Assembly: GCA_016717595.1 (NCBI GenBank)
Contig: JADKFE010000127.1
Location: forward strand, 1 to 64,000
DNA: 64,000 nucleotides
Source: Deltaproteobacteria bacterium
GTDB lineage: Bacteria > Myxococcota_A > UBA796 > CAJQPC01
Direction: 5' to 3'
The number at the start of each line of letters is the position of its first letter. Positions within the stretch are counted from its first letter, which is position 1. Shown in pieces: positions 55,712 to 63,608 of this stretch. A program made the translations under genes and the position numbers. The notes under the pieces are model-generated. The model saw only the letters and a program-made list of their open reading frames with translations, was not told where the DNA came from and did no database searches.

Positions 55712-55738
55712 GGGCTAGACCGGCTTGGGCTAGACCGG
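55712..55738. repeat. 15-bp tandem duplication at the lspA 3' end
   Basis: GGGCTAGACCGG occurs at 55712-55723 and again at 55727-55738. On the minus strand the repeat encodes the lspA end Lys-Pro-Val-stop and then repeats Lys-Pro-Val-stop beyond it, a recent tandem copy of the gene end. Confidence 0.7.
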
Positions 55739-56323
55739 TTTCGTCTCGGCGGGCTTCGTGTCCGCCGTCTCGCCGTCTTTGGGGAGCTCTTCAGCGGAGA
55801 TCTTCTGGGCCTCTTCGTCTTGGAAGAAGCTGGAGATCAAGAACGCGGCGACGCCGATGGTGATGCCCATGTCGGCGACGTTGAACGACGGGTACTCGGC
55901 GGTGCCCAGCTTGTCGCGCAGCCAGGGGGCCCACGAGGCGCTGTCGGTGTAGAAGCGTAAGAAGTCGGTGACGGCGCCGACCCACGCGCGGTCGATGGTG
56001 TTGCCGACGGCGCCGCCCGCGATGAGCCCGATCATCGTGGGGTTAAAACGCTCATCCTTGGGGAGCTGCGCGAGCATCCACAACATCGCGCCCATGGCCA
56101 CCACGGCGAAGCCCAAGAAGAAGGTGAGGCGGTGGCCCCAGTCGCCCAGAATGCCGCCGACGGCGCCCTTGTTCTGGTAATGCACGAGCTGAAAGAAGCC
56201 CGGGATCACGTCGATGCTGCCGCGCCACAGCTCGATGTTCTGAACCACCCACCACTTGGTGACTTGATCGCCGACGGCGATGATCAAGAAGGCGACGGTG
56301 AAGTAGATGACCTTACGCGGCAT
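55730..56323 (-). CDS. lspA: Lipoprotein signal peptidase (signal peptidase II)
   Basis: A 197-residue inner-membrane aspartic protease that cuts prolipoproteins after lipid attachment. It has four hydrophobic helices and the catalytic aspartates in GNTIDR (D111) and FNVADMGI (D151), with the N-terminal VGDQVTKWW and HYQNKGAVGG family markers. The many lipoproteins in this window are its substrates. The C-terminal 35 residues are Glu/Lys/Pro-rich and dispensable-looking. The start at MPRKVIYF was preferred over a longer reading (56377). Confidence 0.94.
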   Translation of the reverse strand: MPRKVIYFTVAFLIIAVGDQVTKWWVVQNIELWRGSIDVIPGFFQLVHYQNKGAVGGILGDWGHRLTFFLGFAVVAMGAMLWMLAQLPKDERFNPTMIGLIAGGAVGNTIDRAWVGAVTDFLRFYTDSASWAPWLRDKLGTAEYPSFNVADMGITIGVAAFLISSFFQDEEAQKISAEELPKDGETADTKPAETKPV

Positions 56324-56460
56324 GAGGCTCGCTCCCGAGAGGACGAGGCTGCATAACCCAAGAAGTCGGCTCGGCACAGCGCCGCGGGACCGTCACCGCG
56401 GCTCTTGCCTTTGGCCTTGTTCGCGGGGATGATCTCGCCAAACCCGGCTTTGGAGACCCG

Positions 56461-57819
56461 ATGCGAGTCTTGGTCGTGAGTGATGTTCACCTCGGCAACG
56501 GGGGCGTCTACGACATCTACGCCGGCGGCGCCGCCCTGCCCGCGCTCATTCGCCGGGAGGCGGGCCCCGACCTTCACCTCGTGCTCAACGGCGACGCCGT
56601 CGACTTTTTGCTCAGCGACGATCCTCTGGGCATTGAGCGTGGCCGGGCGGTGCGGGCCGCCGAGGCCATCGCCCAGCACCCCGAGAGCCGGGCGGTGTTT
56701 GAGGCCATCGGTGAGCTCCTCGCGCTGGGCGGTCAGGCCACGGTTCGACTGGGCAACCACGACGTTGAGCTGGCGATCCCCGAGGTGCAGCAGACGCTGC
56801 GCGCGGCGACGGGCCAGCCCCCGGAGATCGCGGCGCGGCTGCGGTTTGAGGTGGGCGACACGCCGGGCGTCCTCACGGTCGGCGGCGTGCGCGTGCTCTA
56901 CACCCACGGCGAGCACAACGACCCCTGGAATCGTGTGGATTACCCCCAGCTCAACGATGAAGCGCGTTGGTCGAAGTTCCGCCACCCGCCGGGGAGTGAG
57001 CTGGTCAAAAACATCCTCAATCCCCTCAAGCGTGACTATGGGATGCGCTTCGCCGACCTGCTCAAGCCCGACTTTCACGGCGCGGTGATGGCGGGCCTCG
57101 CCGTAGACCCCAGCGCCGTGCGTGTGGCGAGCCCCAAAGAGGTCGCTGGCCTCGTCGCCCGCCTGATGCGCCAGCGCCTCGGCCCGGCGACCTTCGGCCC
57201 CGGTGATGAGGACAGCGTCGACGTGATCGGACCTCTGGAGGACATCGCCGACGCCGCGGACCTCACCGATGAGGAGCGTGAGCTGCTCGCCGCGCTCTTG
57301 TCGCCGGGCCCGGCGACGTTCTCGGCGGGAGACGCTGAGGACAGCGCCACCCAGAAGCTGCTCAAGGCGGCCTTGCGGACCTACGCACGCGCCCACCGGA
57401 GCCTCGCCAAAGGGCTGGCCGAGGCCTACTTCTCCTTGGAGCCTGACAGAAGAGAGTGGGAAGAGGCCCAGCGCCTCGCCCAGAAGTATGAGGCCGAGGT
57501 GGTGCTCATCGGCCACACCCACGCGGCGCGGTTTCGTCAGGCTGAAGGGGTGGTGTACGCCAACACGGGCACCTGGATCGGCCTGATGCGCCTGCCCGAC
57601 TCTGAGGCCTCCAACGAGGAGTGGATGGAGTTCTTGAGGACGCTCAAGACAAACCCCGGCCTTAACCCCGCCCTCGGCCCCGCCGTGCCCGTGCTCACCC
57701 GGTTCACCGGGGTGGAGGTTCACGAGGCGGAGGGCGGCGGCGCCTGGGTCGAGCTCATTGAGTGGCGCGGCAAGGAGCGGATCGTGCTGGGTCGCACCCG
57801 CGTCACCGCCCGGTCCTGA
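56461..57819 (+). CDS. Calcineurin-like metallophosphoesterase with helical insertion
   Basis: A 452-residue cytoplasmic phosphoesterase. All metal-ligand motifs are intact: SDVH (D8, H10), LNGDAVDF (D45), LGNHD (N99-D101), YTHGEHND (near 148) and GHTHAARF (near 350). Between the last two lies an unusual insertion of about 180 residues, largely helical and acidic. UDP-diacylglucosamine pyrophosphatase-type and other class III enzymes share the core, but the insertion is not one I recognise. GGAGA precedes the start. The protease-like gene follows 51 bases later on the same strand with nothing between, so the two probably form an operon. Confidence 0.88.
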   Translation: MRVLVVSDVHLGNGGVYDIYAGGAALPALIRREAGPDLHLVLNGDAVDFLLSDDPLGIERGRAVRAAEAIAQHPESRAVFEAIGELLALGGQATVRLGNHDVELAIPEVQQTLRAATGQPPEIAARLRFEVGDTPGVLTVGGVRVLYTHGEHNDPWNRVDYPQLNDEARWSKFRHPPGSELVKNILNPLKRDYGMRFADLLKPDFHGAVMAGLAVDPSAVRVASPKEVAGLVARLMRQRLGPATFGPGDEDSVDVIGPLEDIADAADLTDEERELLAALLSPGPATFSAGDAEDSATQKLLKAALRTYARAHRSLAKGLAEAYFSLEPDRREWEEAQRLAQKYEAEVVLIGHTHAARFRQAEGVVYANTGTWIGLMRLPDSEASNEEWMEFLRTLKTNPGLNPALGPAVPVLTRFTGVEVHEAEGGGAWVELIEWRGKERIVLGRTRVTARS

Positions 57820-57870
57820 GCGGTCTGTAGAACAACGTGGGCCAAAGAGGCTTCGTCTCTTGAGGTGTTT

Positions 57871-59541
57871 ATGACCGATGACTCTGGCGTCTCGAACGAT
57901 CTCCAGCTGCTCCTGAGCCACGCCGACTCCGGCGAGCCCACCTTGCCCGAGGGCCTGCCCGACAGCGCGTTGACCGGCGCGACGGACGACGCAGACGGCG
58001 AGGTCGGGGAGGAGCCCCAATACCTCTACGACGGGAGCGCCGACCCACAGTCCTTGCCCGACCAGCGCTGGGGCGTGATCGCGCCCGAGGGCGCCCGGGG
58101 CGATCGTCTGCTCGACCTCATCCGCCCCCTGATGCAGCGCCGCGCCGAACAACAAGGCGCCGAGGTGAAGGTCTACCGCCTGCCGCCCAAGATGTCCGCC
58201 GAGCAGGCGATTCAGTGGAAACGTGACCAGTTCAACACCCGCGCGACCTTTGGGCTAGAGGTGCCCGCCTATCAGCTCCTCTTGGGCGATCTGGATGAGC
58301 TGCCCCTGAGCGTGCAGCAGGCGCTCTGCATCGACGGCTACACCGGCCGCCTCGCGTTTGACCAGGACGATCATTACCGGGCCTACGCCGAGAAGGTGCT
58401 GCGCTGGGAGGACCGCCCGGCCAATGTGGAGAGCCCCGACTCGCTCTACTTCACCGTTCACGACAAGACCGCGGCCACCCGCGCGGGCTATCGGGAGCTG
58501 ATGCGGCCCGGCCTCGCCATGGCCAAGGAGTACCGCGACCGCGGCAAGTACCCCGCCGAGCGCCTTGAGGAGCACGGCGACACGATCATCCCCAGCCCCG
58601 ATGAGCTGCTCCGCCTCGTCAAACGAGACCACCCCACGGTGTTGTTCAGCGTCTCCCACGGCGACGGCCCGCCCCGAGGCGGCTGGATGAGCCCCGAGGA
58701 GCAGCGTCATGGCCAAGGCGCGATGAGCTTCGGGCGCGACGGCAAGATCCGCGTGGATGACGTCCCCGACGGCGCATTTTTGCCAGGCGGCGTGTGGTTT
58801 ATGCTCGCCTGTTATGGCGCGGGCACCCCGGAGCAGAGCGCCTACGCGCATTGGCTGAGGAACCTGCAGGCGGCGGGCCAGTTCCGGGGTCAGGTCGAGC
58901 CCGTGCTCGCGGGCATCCCCAGGGCCGGGGATCGCCCGTTCATCGCCGCCTTGCCCAAGCGGGTGTTGGCCAACCCCGAGGGCCCCCTGGCGTTCATCGG
59001 CCACATCGATCTCGCCTGGACCTACAGCTTTCAGGAGCTCGACGGCGGCGTGCAGAGCCGCATCGGGCGCTTCTTGGGTGTGCAGCGGATGTTGGTGAAG
59101 GGGGACCGCGTCGGCGTCGGCCTGCGAGATCTGGTCGGCGGGCTCAACGACCTCAACGAGCAGCTCACCAGCGCCTACGATCAGCTCGCCCGCGTCGGCA
59201 GCGGCGCCGCGCTGCCCAACAACCTGGGCCACGTCTGGATGGCCCGAAACGACCTCGCGGCCTGGGTGCTCTTGGGGGATCCCGCCGCGCGGCTGCCCCT
59301 TCGTGGCGCGGCGCAGGCCCCCACGAGGCCGGAGTACAACCCCTTCGGGTTTGTGCCCACCCCGCAGACGACCGGGGCGCCGAGCCTAGAGCGGGTCGAG
59401 GCCGCGATCTTCACCCTGCTCTCAGGCCAAGGGAGCGCTGAAGGCCTCGCCGCGTCCCTCGGCGTCACCGGCGCCCAGCTCAAAGAGCTCGCCGAGCTGT
59501 ACCGCGCCGCCGGTCGCGCGGCGGTGGTCCCGAGGCTCTGA
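57871..59541 (+). CDS. Clan-CD cysteine peptidase-like protein (gingipain/caspase fold)
   Basis: A 556-residue protein without signal peptide. An acidic, probably disordered N-terminus (1-65) is followed by a Rossmann-like domain (RWGVIAPEGARGDRLLDLIR, VPAYQLLLGDLDELPLS) and a GRLAFDQDDHYRAYAEKVLR stretch like that in peptidase C25 relatives. The His/Cys dyad of clan CD is then seen: SHGDGPPRGGW (His near 263) and FMLACYGAGTPEQSAY (Cys near 314). The C-terminal 50 residues (GSAEGLAASLGVTGAQLKEL) look like a small helical, HTH-like module. No propeptide or secretion signal is present, so it is an intracellular protease candidate rather than an exported gingipain. The start at 57871 has GAGG five bases ahead. 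Confidence 0.75.
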   Translation: MTDDSGVSNDLQLLLSHADSGEPTLPEGLPDSALTGATDDADGEVGEEPQYLYDGSADPQSLPDQRWGVIAPEGARGDRLLDLIRPLMQRRAEQQGAEVKVYRLPPKMSAEQAIQWKRDQFNTRATFGLEVPAYQLLLGDLDELPLSVQQALCIDGYTGRLAFDQDDHYRAYAEKVLRWEDRPANVESPDSLYFTVHDKTAATRAGYRELMRPGLAMAKEYRDRGKYPAERLEEHGDTIIPSPDELLRLVKRDHPTVLFSVSHGDGPPRGGWMSPEEQRHGQGAMSFGRDGKIRVDDVPDGAFLPGGVWFMLACYGAGTPEQSAYAHWLRNLQAAGQFRGQVEPVLAGIPRAGDRPFIAALPKRVLANPEGPLAFIGHIDLAWTYSFQELDGGVQSRIGRFLGVQRMLVKGDRVGVGLRDLVGGLNDLNEQLTSAYDQLARVGSGAALPNNLGHVWMARNDLAAWVLLGDPAARLPLRGAAQAPTRPEYNPFGFVPTPQTTGAPSLERVEAAIFTLLSGQGSAEGLAASLGVTGAQLKELAELYRAAGRAAVVPRL

Positions 59542-59555
59542 GGCGGGGGCGAGGC

Positions 59556-61175
59556 TCAGGGGCAGCCGGTCTGGGTCTGGGTGTTGCAGATGCGCCCGGC
59601 CTTGGGCGCGGGCACCCCGTCCTCTTGTGCGGCGGCGAGGTTGGCCTGCAGCAGCACCTTGAGATCCGCCTGGGGCTGATCTTTGGCCCGGGGCGCGTCT
59701 TTGAGCATCACGAAGCCGTCGTTTCCTTGGGCCATGTAGTCCAAGGTGACCACCCGCAGAGGGCGGTCCGTGGGCAGGGGCGCGTCGCCGGTGGCGGTGA
59801 TCAGGCGCAGGGCCCGGGCGTCGGTGTCGCTGACGTCGTGGGTGAAGCCGAGCCCGGCGACCTGGAGCCAGTGGCCGTTGCCCGTCCAGTCGGTGACGCC
59901 ATGATCGAGGGCGGCCTCCAGGGTCTTCGCGTCGAGCTCCAGCACCGTGAGCGGCGTCGGCCACGGCAAGAGCGTCTCTAGGTGCTGACGGGTGAAGTTG
60001 GCCCCAGCGGGGAGATCTTCGTTCATGCGTAAGCCGCCGGAGTTCACCAGGGCCACGTCCGCGCCGGGGGCGGCGGCCAACATCACATCAGCGGCCCAGT
60101 CGCCCAATGAGGTCTCAAAGCGGCGAACGGAGAGCTCCTCGCCGATGAGCGGGGCCTGGTGGTGGCCCAGAGGCTCGGCGAGGCAGCCCGGCGGCAGGCT
60201 GATCCCGGCGCAGAAGCTCGCGTCGTGCTCGGCGAGGCGATCGTTCACGAGCTTGGCGACGACGGGATCTTCGGCCACGTTGTTGTCCAGGGCGCGCAGC
60301 TCGGCCTCAGCGTTTACCACACCATCAGCCCCCACCCGCACCGTCCACACCGCGGCGGTGCGCAGGTCGGCGTCGGCCTTCACCACGAGGCGACCGCCGA
60401 CCTCGGCGCGCTGGGCGTTGTGCTCGTGGCCGCCGACGATGAGGTCGGGGCCTTCAGCGCCGAGGGTCTTCAAGAGCGCGACGTCGTTCGCCATGGCCTG
60501 ATGGGTGAGCCCGACGACCACCTCAGCGCCTTCAGCGCGCAGCATGGCCACCGTCGCGCGGGCGGTCTCGACGGGGTCGCTCACCTCAGCGACGTAGGGC
60601 CGCGGGCCGTCCAGGGGCAAGAGCAGGCCAAACACGCCGACCTTCACGCCGCCGACCTCACGGATCACCCACGGCAGCAGGCGCGGGCTCGTGGGCACGG
60701 GGGTGGTGTCGCAGCCCTGAAACTGAAGGTTGGAGATCACCCAGTCGAACTGGCTCTGGGTGAGGCGATCTTGCACGACCTTGGCCCCCGAGCAGCCCGT
60801 CTTGTCGAGCTCGTGGTTGCCGAAGGTGGTGAGCAGCATGGGGTCGTAGGCGGGCTCATCGCCGTCCAAGGCGTTCAGCGCCTCGACCACCTGGGCGCCG
60901 TCGTAGGTGCGGCTCAACAGCGAGGGGTACCAGAAGTCACCGGCGCCCAAGAGCAGCAGGTCGGGCGACTCGGCCTCAAGGCTGAGGCGTAAGGTGCGCA
61001 GCCGGGCGAAGCCGCCGACATGGGACTCGGGGAAACCTTCAGCGCGGTACACGTCGTTGAAGGCGAGCAGGCGCAGGGCACGATCGGCCGTGGCGTTGGT
61101 CTCGGGCGCGCGGCCACCGGCGCAGGCGGCGAGGGTGAGGCAGAAGAGCGCGGCGCGGGTGTCGGGGCGGGGCAT
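59556..61175 (-). CDS. 5'-nucleotidase / 2',3'-cyclic phosphodiesterase family lipoprotein
   Basis: A 539-residue periplasmic lipoprotein (lipobox LTLAACAGG) with an intact metallophosphatase domain: FNDVYRAEG, GAGDFWYPS, TFGNHELDKTG, GLTHQAMAND and VGGHEHNAQ supply the metal ligands. The C-terminal nucleotidase domain contains VNSGGLRMNEDLPAG and the substrate-stacking region LDYMAQGNDGF. It probably dephosphorylates extracellular nucleotides. AGGAGGT precedes the start. It is the third gene of a minus-strand set after the kinase and LysM genes. The paralogous degenerate copy is at 38621. Confidence 0.9.
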   Translation of the reverse strand: MPRPDTRAALFCLTLAACAGGRAPETNATADRALRLLAFNDVYRAEGFPESHVGGFARLRTLRLSLEAESPDLLLLGAGDFWYPSLLSRTYDGAQVVEALNALDGDEPAYDPMLLTTFGNHELDKTGCSGAKVVQDRLTQSQFDWVISNLQFQGCDTTPVPTSPRLLPWVIREVGGVKVGVFGLLLPLDGPRPYVAEVSDPVETARATVAMLRAEGAEVVVGLTHQAMANDVALLKTLGAEGPDLIVGGHEHNAQRAEVGGRLVVKADADLRTAAVWTVRVGADGVVNAEAELRALDNNVAEDPVVAKLVNDRLAEHDASFCAGISLPPGCLAEPLGHHQAPLIGEELSVRRFETSLGDWAADVMLAAAPGADVALVNSGGLRMNEDLPAGANFTRQHLETLLPWPTPLTVLELDAKTLEAALDHGVTDWTGNGHWLQVAGLGFTHDVSDTDARALRLITATGDAPLPTDRPLRVVTLDYMAQGNDGFVMLKDAPRAKDQPQADLKVLLQANLAAAQEDGVPAPKAGRICNTQTQTGCP

Positions 61176-61211
61176 CGGACCTCCTGCCGGGAATTGTACG
61201 CCGCCGCGTCG

Positions 61212-61907
61212 TCACTCCGTCGAGAAGCGCAGGGGGAAGGTGAAGGGGAAGCCGTCGGGCAGGTCGTGGGCCGGAAAAGGGGCGTGGCGGAGGGTCTCGA
61301 CCACACAGGCGCTGAGCTCGCCAGAGAGGCCGCCGTCGTCGGTGACGGTGAGCGCCGAGACCCGCCCGTCACAGCCCACGGTGAAGTCTAAGGTGAGCAC
61401 GCCGTCCACGCCGCCTTCAGGCAGGCAGCGCGCGGTGTGTTGAATGAACGTGTTCATCGAGGCGCGCACGTCCTCCAGGCTCAGGCCCGCTGAGGCGACC
61501 ATGCCTTCGTCGCCTTCGACGTCTGTGGGCCCGGCGAGGCAAGGTTTGGCGGCGGGCATGGTGAAGCTGGGGGCGGCGGCGGCTTGGGAGGTGGCGGCGT
61601 CGGGGGCGCGCACGGTGAGGCCCTTCGCCCGGCGCCGGGGTGTGCGGCTGGGCGTGGGCGCGGCGACGGCGGCGGCGTCTGTGGGGGAGTCCACCTTGAG
61701 CACGAGGACCTGGCCGATCTCGATCGTGTCCGAGCTCAGCCCGTTCCACTCCTTGAGCTGGGCGACGGTGACCCCGTTGGCGCGGGCGAGCTTGGAGAGG
61801 GTGTCGCCCTTCACCACGGTGATCGTCGGGTGCTCGGGCTCAAACAGGCCGCAGGCGGGGGTGAAGGTCATCGTGACGAAGAAGAAGAGCGGCCAGACGA
61901 GGCGCAT
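61212..61907 (-). CDS. LysM lipoprotein with AgmX/PglI-type C-terminal domain
   Basis: A 231-residue protein: lipoprotein-like signal (FFFVTMTFTPACG), a LysM peptidoglycan-binding domain (ITVVKGDTLSKLARANGVTV, then WNGLSSDTIEIGQVLVLK), an Ala/Pro/Arg linker, and a C-terminal domain with RCLPEGGVDGVLTLDFTVGC, SACVVETLRHAPFPAHD and PLRFS. This matches the AgmX/PglI C-terminal module of myxobacterial gliding proteins, related to TonB C-termini. It may link the envelope to peptidoglycan. Its ATG overlaps the kinase stop (TGATG), so the two are coupled. Confidence 0.82.
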   Translation of the reverse strand: MRLVWPLFFFVTMTFTPACGLFEPEHPTITVVKGDTLSKLARANGVTVAQLKEWNGLSSDTIEIGQVLVLKVDSPTDAAAVAAPTPSRTPRRRAKGLTVRAPDAATSQAAAAPSFTMPAAKPCLAGPTDVEGDEGMVASAGLSLEDVRASMNTFIQHTARCLPEGGVDGVLTLDFTVGCDGRVSALTVTDDGGLSGELSACVVETLRHAPFPAHDLPDGFPFTFPLRFSTE

Positions 61908-63526
61908 CAAGGCACACACCGCTCAAAGTTCTTCACGCAGCGCAGGTTGGCCGAGGCGCCGGCCTCCACCTTCACCTTGCCCGCGATGGTGGGGTCGCCG
62001 CCCCAGGTGGCCATGACCTTGTAGGTGCCGACGGGCACCTCACCGACGCTGAAGCGCTGTCCGTTGGACTCGGCGATGAGCCAGACCTCGTTGGCCTGGT
62101 TCTCGTAGACCGAGACGCGGCCATACGCCGTCGAGGCCGGCGTGATCGTCCGCTCGGGGGGCGTGGTCGCGCCGGAGCCCGTCGCCTTTCCGCCGGACTT
62201 TCCGCCGGATTTGCCGCTGGACTTGCCGCCGCTGCGGTCCTTGGGAGCCGGGGGCGGCGCCTCTTCAGGGGGCGCCTCGGCCTCCACAGGCGGGGCCTCG
62301 ACAGGCGGCGCCTCGACGGGGGCCTCGACGGGCGGCGCCTCCACAGGCGGGGCGGCCTCGGCGGGCTGCGTCACCTCCACGGGCGGGAGCTGGGCCTGCT
62401 GCGCGGGGCGCAGGATCAACGCCCAGACCACCGCCGCGAGACCCACCACAAACATGAACGCGCTGACCCCGAAGAACAGCCGCTGGGCGAGGGGCTGGGC
62501 GCGCTCCTCAAACGAGGTCAGGCCTGTGCCGTCTTGGGCGTACTCTCCCGGCAGCCGCCGCAGGCTCTCGCCGCCGCCGGGCACGATGGTGTTCTCACGA
62601 CCGCCGCTCACCATGTGCTCCATGGTGTTCCCGGCGTTGCCCAGGGCGCTCTTGGACGGGCGCGGCGGCGTGGTGAGCTGGGTGGAGGCCTTGGCCAAAG
62701 CGGGCGTCGCCGGGGGATCTTCAGGCAGCCGGGGGATGAGCAGGCGTAAGGTCTCGGCGAACTCGGCGGCGGTGGGGAAGCGGTCCTCAGGGCGGTACCG
62801 TGTGGCGTGGCGCACGACGTCGCGGAGCTGGGGCTCAAGGCTGCCGAGCAGCTCGTCGTCCATGTCCGCGGCGAAGAGGTCCGAGGGCAGCTCGTTGGTG
62901 AGCAGGGTGAACAGCGTGGCGCCGACGGCGTAGAGGTCGGCCCGGCCATCGACGGACTTGGCGCTCGTCTTCTGCTCGGGCGCCATGAACCCCCAGGTGC
63001 CCATGATCGAGCCCGTGCGGGTCAAGGAGCGGTCCTCACCCATAAACCGGGCGATGCCGAAGTCGGTGACCATCGGCTGGTTCTTCTCGCTCACGAGGAT
63101 GTTCTGGGGCTTGATGTCGCGGTGGACGACCCCGGCCTCGTGGGCGGCCTGCAGCGCCTCAAGGATCCCGACGCAGGTGCGCGCGGCGAGGCGCGGCGGC
63201 ATGGCGCCGTGGCGATCGAGCCAGTCGCGCAGGCTGCCCCCGGGGACCAGCTCCAGCACGATGAACGAGCGCTCGCCGTCGCTCACCACGTCGTGAACGG
63301 CGACGATGTTCGGGTGGTGCAGCCGGGCCATCGCCCGGGCCTCGTTCAGAAAACGCTCAACGATGTTGCCGCTGTGCGTGAGGTTCGGCGAGAGCAGCTT
63401 CACCGCGCGATGCACCTGCAGGCGGGTGTCCCAAGCCCGATACACCGTCGCCATCCCGCCCTCGCCGAGGGTGAGATCAAGGGTGTACCGCCCCTCAGAG
63501 AGGCTCTGGACCTGAGGTGCTCTCAA
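61907..63526 (-). CDS. Transmembrane Hanks-type Ser/Thr protein kinase with periplasmic PEGA-like tail
   Basis: A 539-residue kinase (TTG start, GGAG ahead). Kinase domain 13-275: LGEGGMATVYRA, K43 in AVKLL, HRDIKPQNIL (D137), DFGIAR (155-160), GTWGFMAPEQK. The membrane helix is about 353-375 (FFGVSAFMFVVGLAAVVWAL). The outside part is a Pro/Glu/Val repeat linker (PPVEAP units), a Gly/Ser/Lys stretch and a beta domain (RVSVYENQANEVWLIAE, VPVGTYKVMATWGGDP) resembling PEGA. Such kinases sense the envelope and phosphorylate cytoplasmic partners. The following LysM and nucleotidase genes are the likely operon partners. The repeat DNA at 62230-62360 is imperfect and coding. Confidence 0.92.
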   Translation of the reverse strand: MRAPQVQSLSEGRYTLDLTLGEGGMATVYRAWDTRLQVHRAVKLLSPNLTHSGNIVERFLNEARAMARLHHPNIVAVHDVVSDGERSFIVLELVPGGSLRDWLDRHGAMPPRLAARTCVGILEALQAAHEAGVVHRDIKPQNILVSEKNQPMVTDFGIARFMGEDRSLTRTGSIMGTWGFMAPEQKTSAKSVDGRADLYAVGATLFTLLTNELPSDLFAADMDDELLGSLEPQLRDVVRHATRYRPEDRFPTAAEFAETLRLLIPRLPEDPPATPALAKASTQLTTPPRPSKSALGNAGNTMEHMVSGGRENTIVPGGGESLRRLPGEYAQDGTGLTSFEERAQPLAQRLFFGVSAFMFVVGLAAVVWALILRPAQQAQLPPVEVTQPAEAAPPVEAPPVEAPVEAPPVEAPPVEAEAPPEEAPPPAPKDRSGGKSSGKSGGKSGGKATGSGATTPPERTITPASTAYGRVSVYENQANEVWLIAESNGQRFSVGEVPVGTYKVMATWGGDPTIAGKVKVEAGASANLRCVKNFERCVP

Positions 63527-63608
63527 CGGATCTCCGGGGTGCCAACGGAGAGCGTAGACCGCTGACCACTCGCAGTCAACGACCAGAGCGGGCGCAGCCG
63601 AATCCAGA

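Noticed and set aside
56284..58155. 623-codon minus-strand frame opposite lspA's upstream region, the metallophosphoesterase and the protease start
   Set aside because: The opposite strand carries intact catalytic motifs; this frame has none and crosses the gene boundaries.
62230..62360. Short GGCGCCTC(C/G)AC(A/G)GGCGG-like repeats as a possible regulatory array
   Set aside because: They encode the Pro-Val-Glu-Ala-Pro linker of the kinase and stay in frame.
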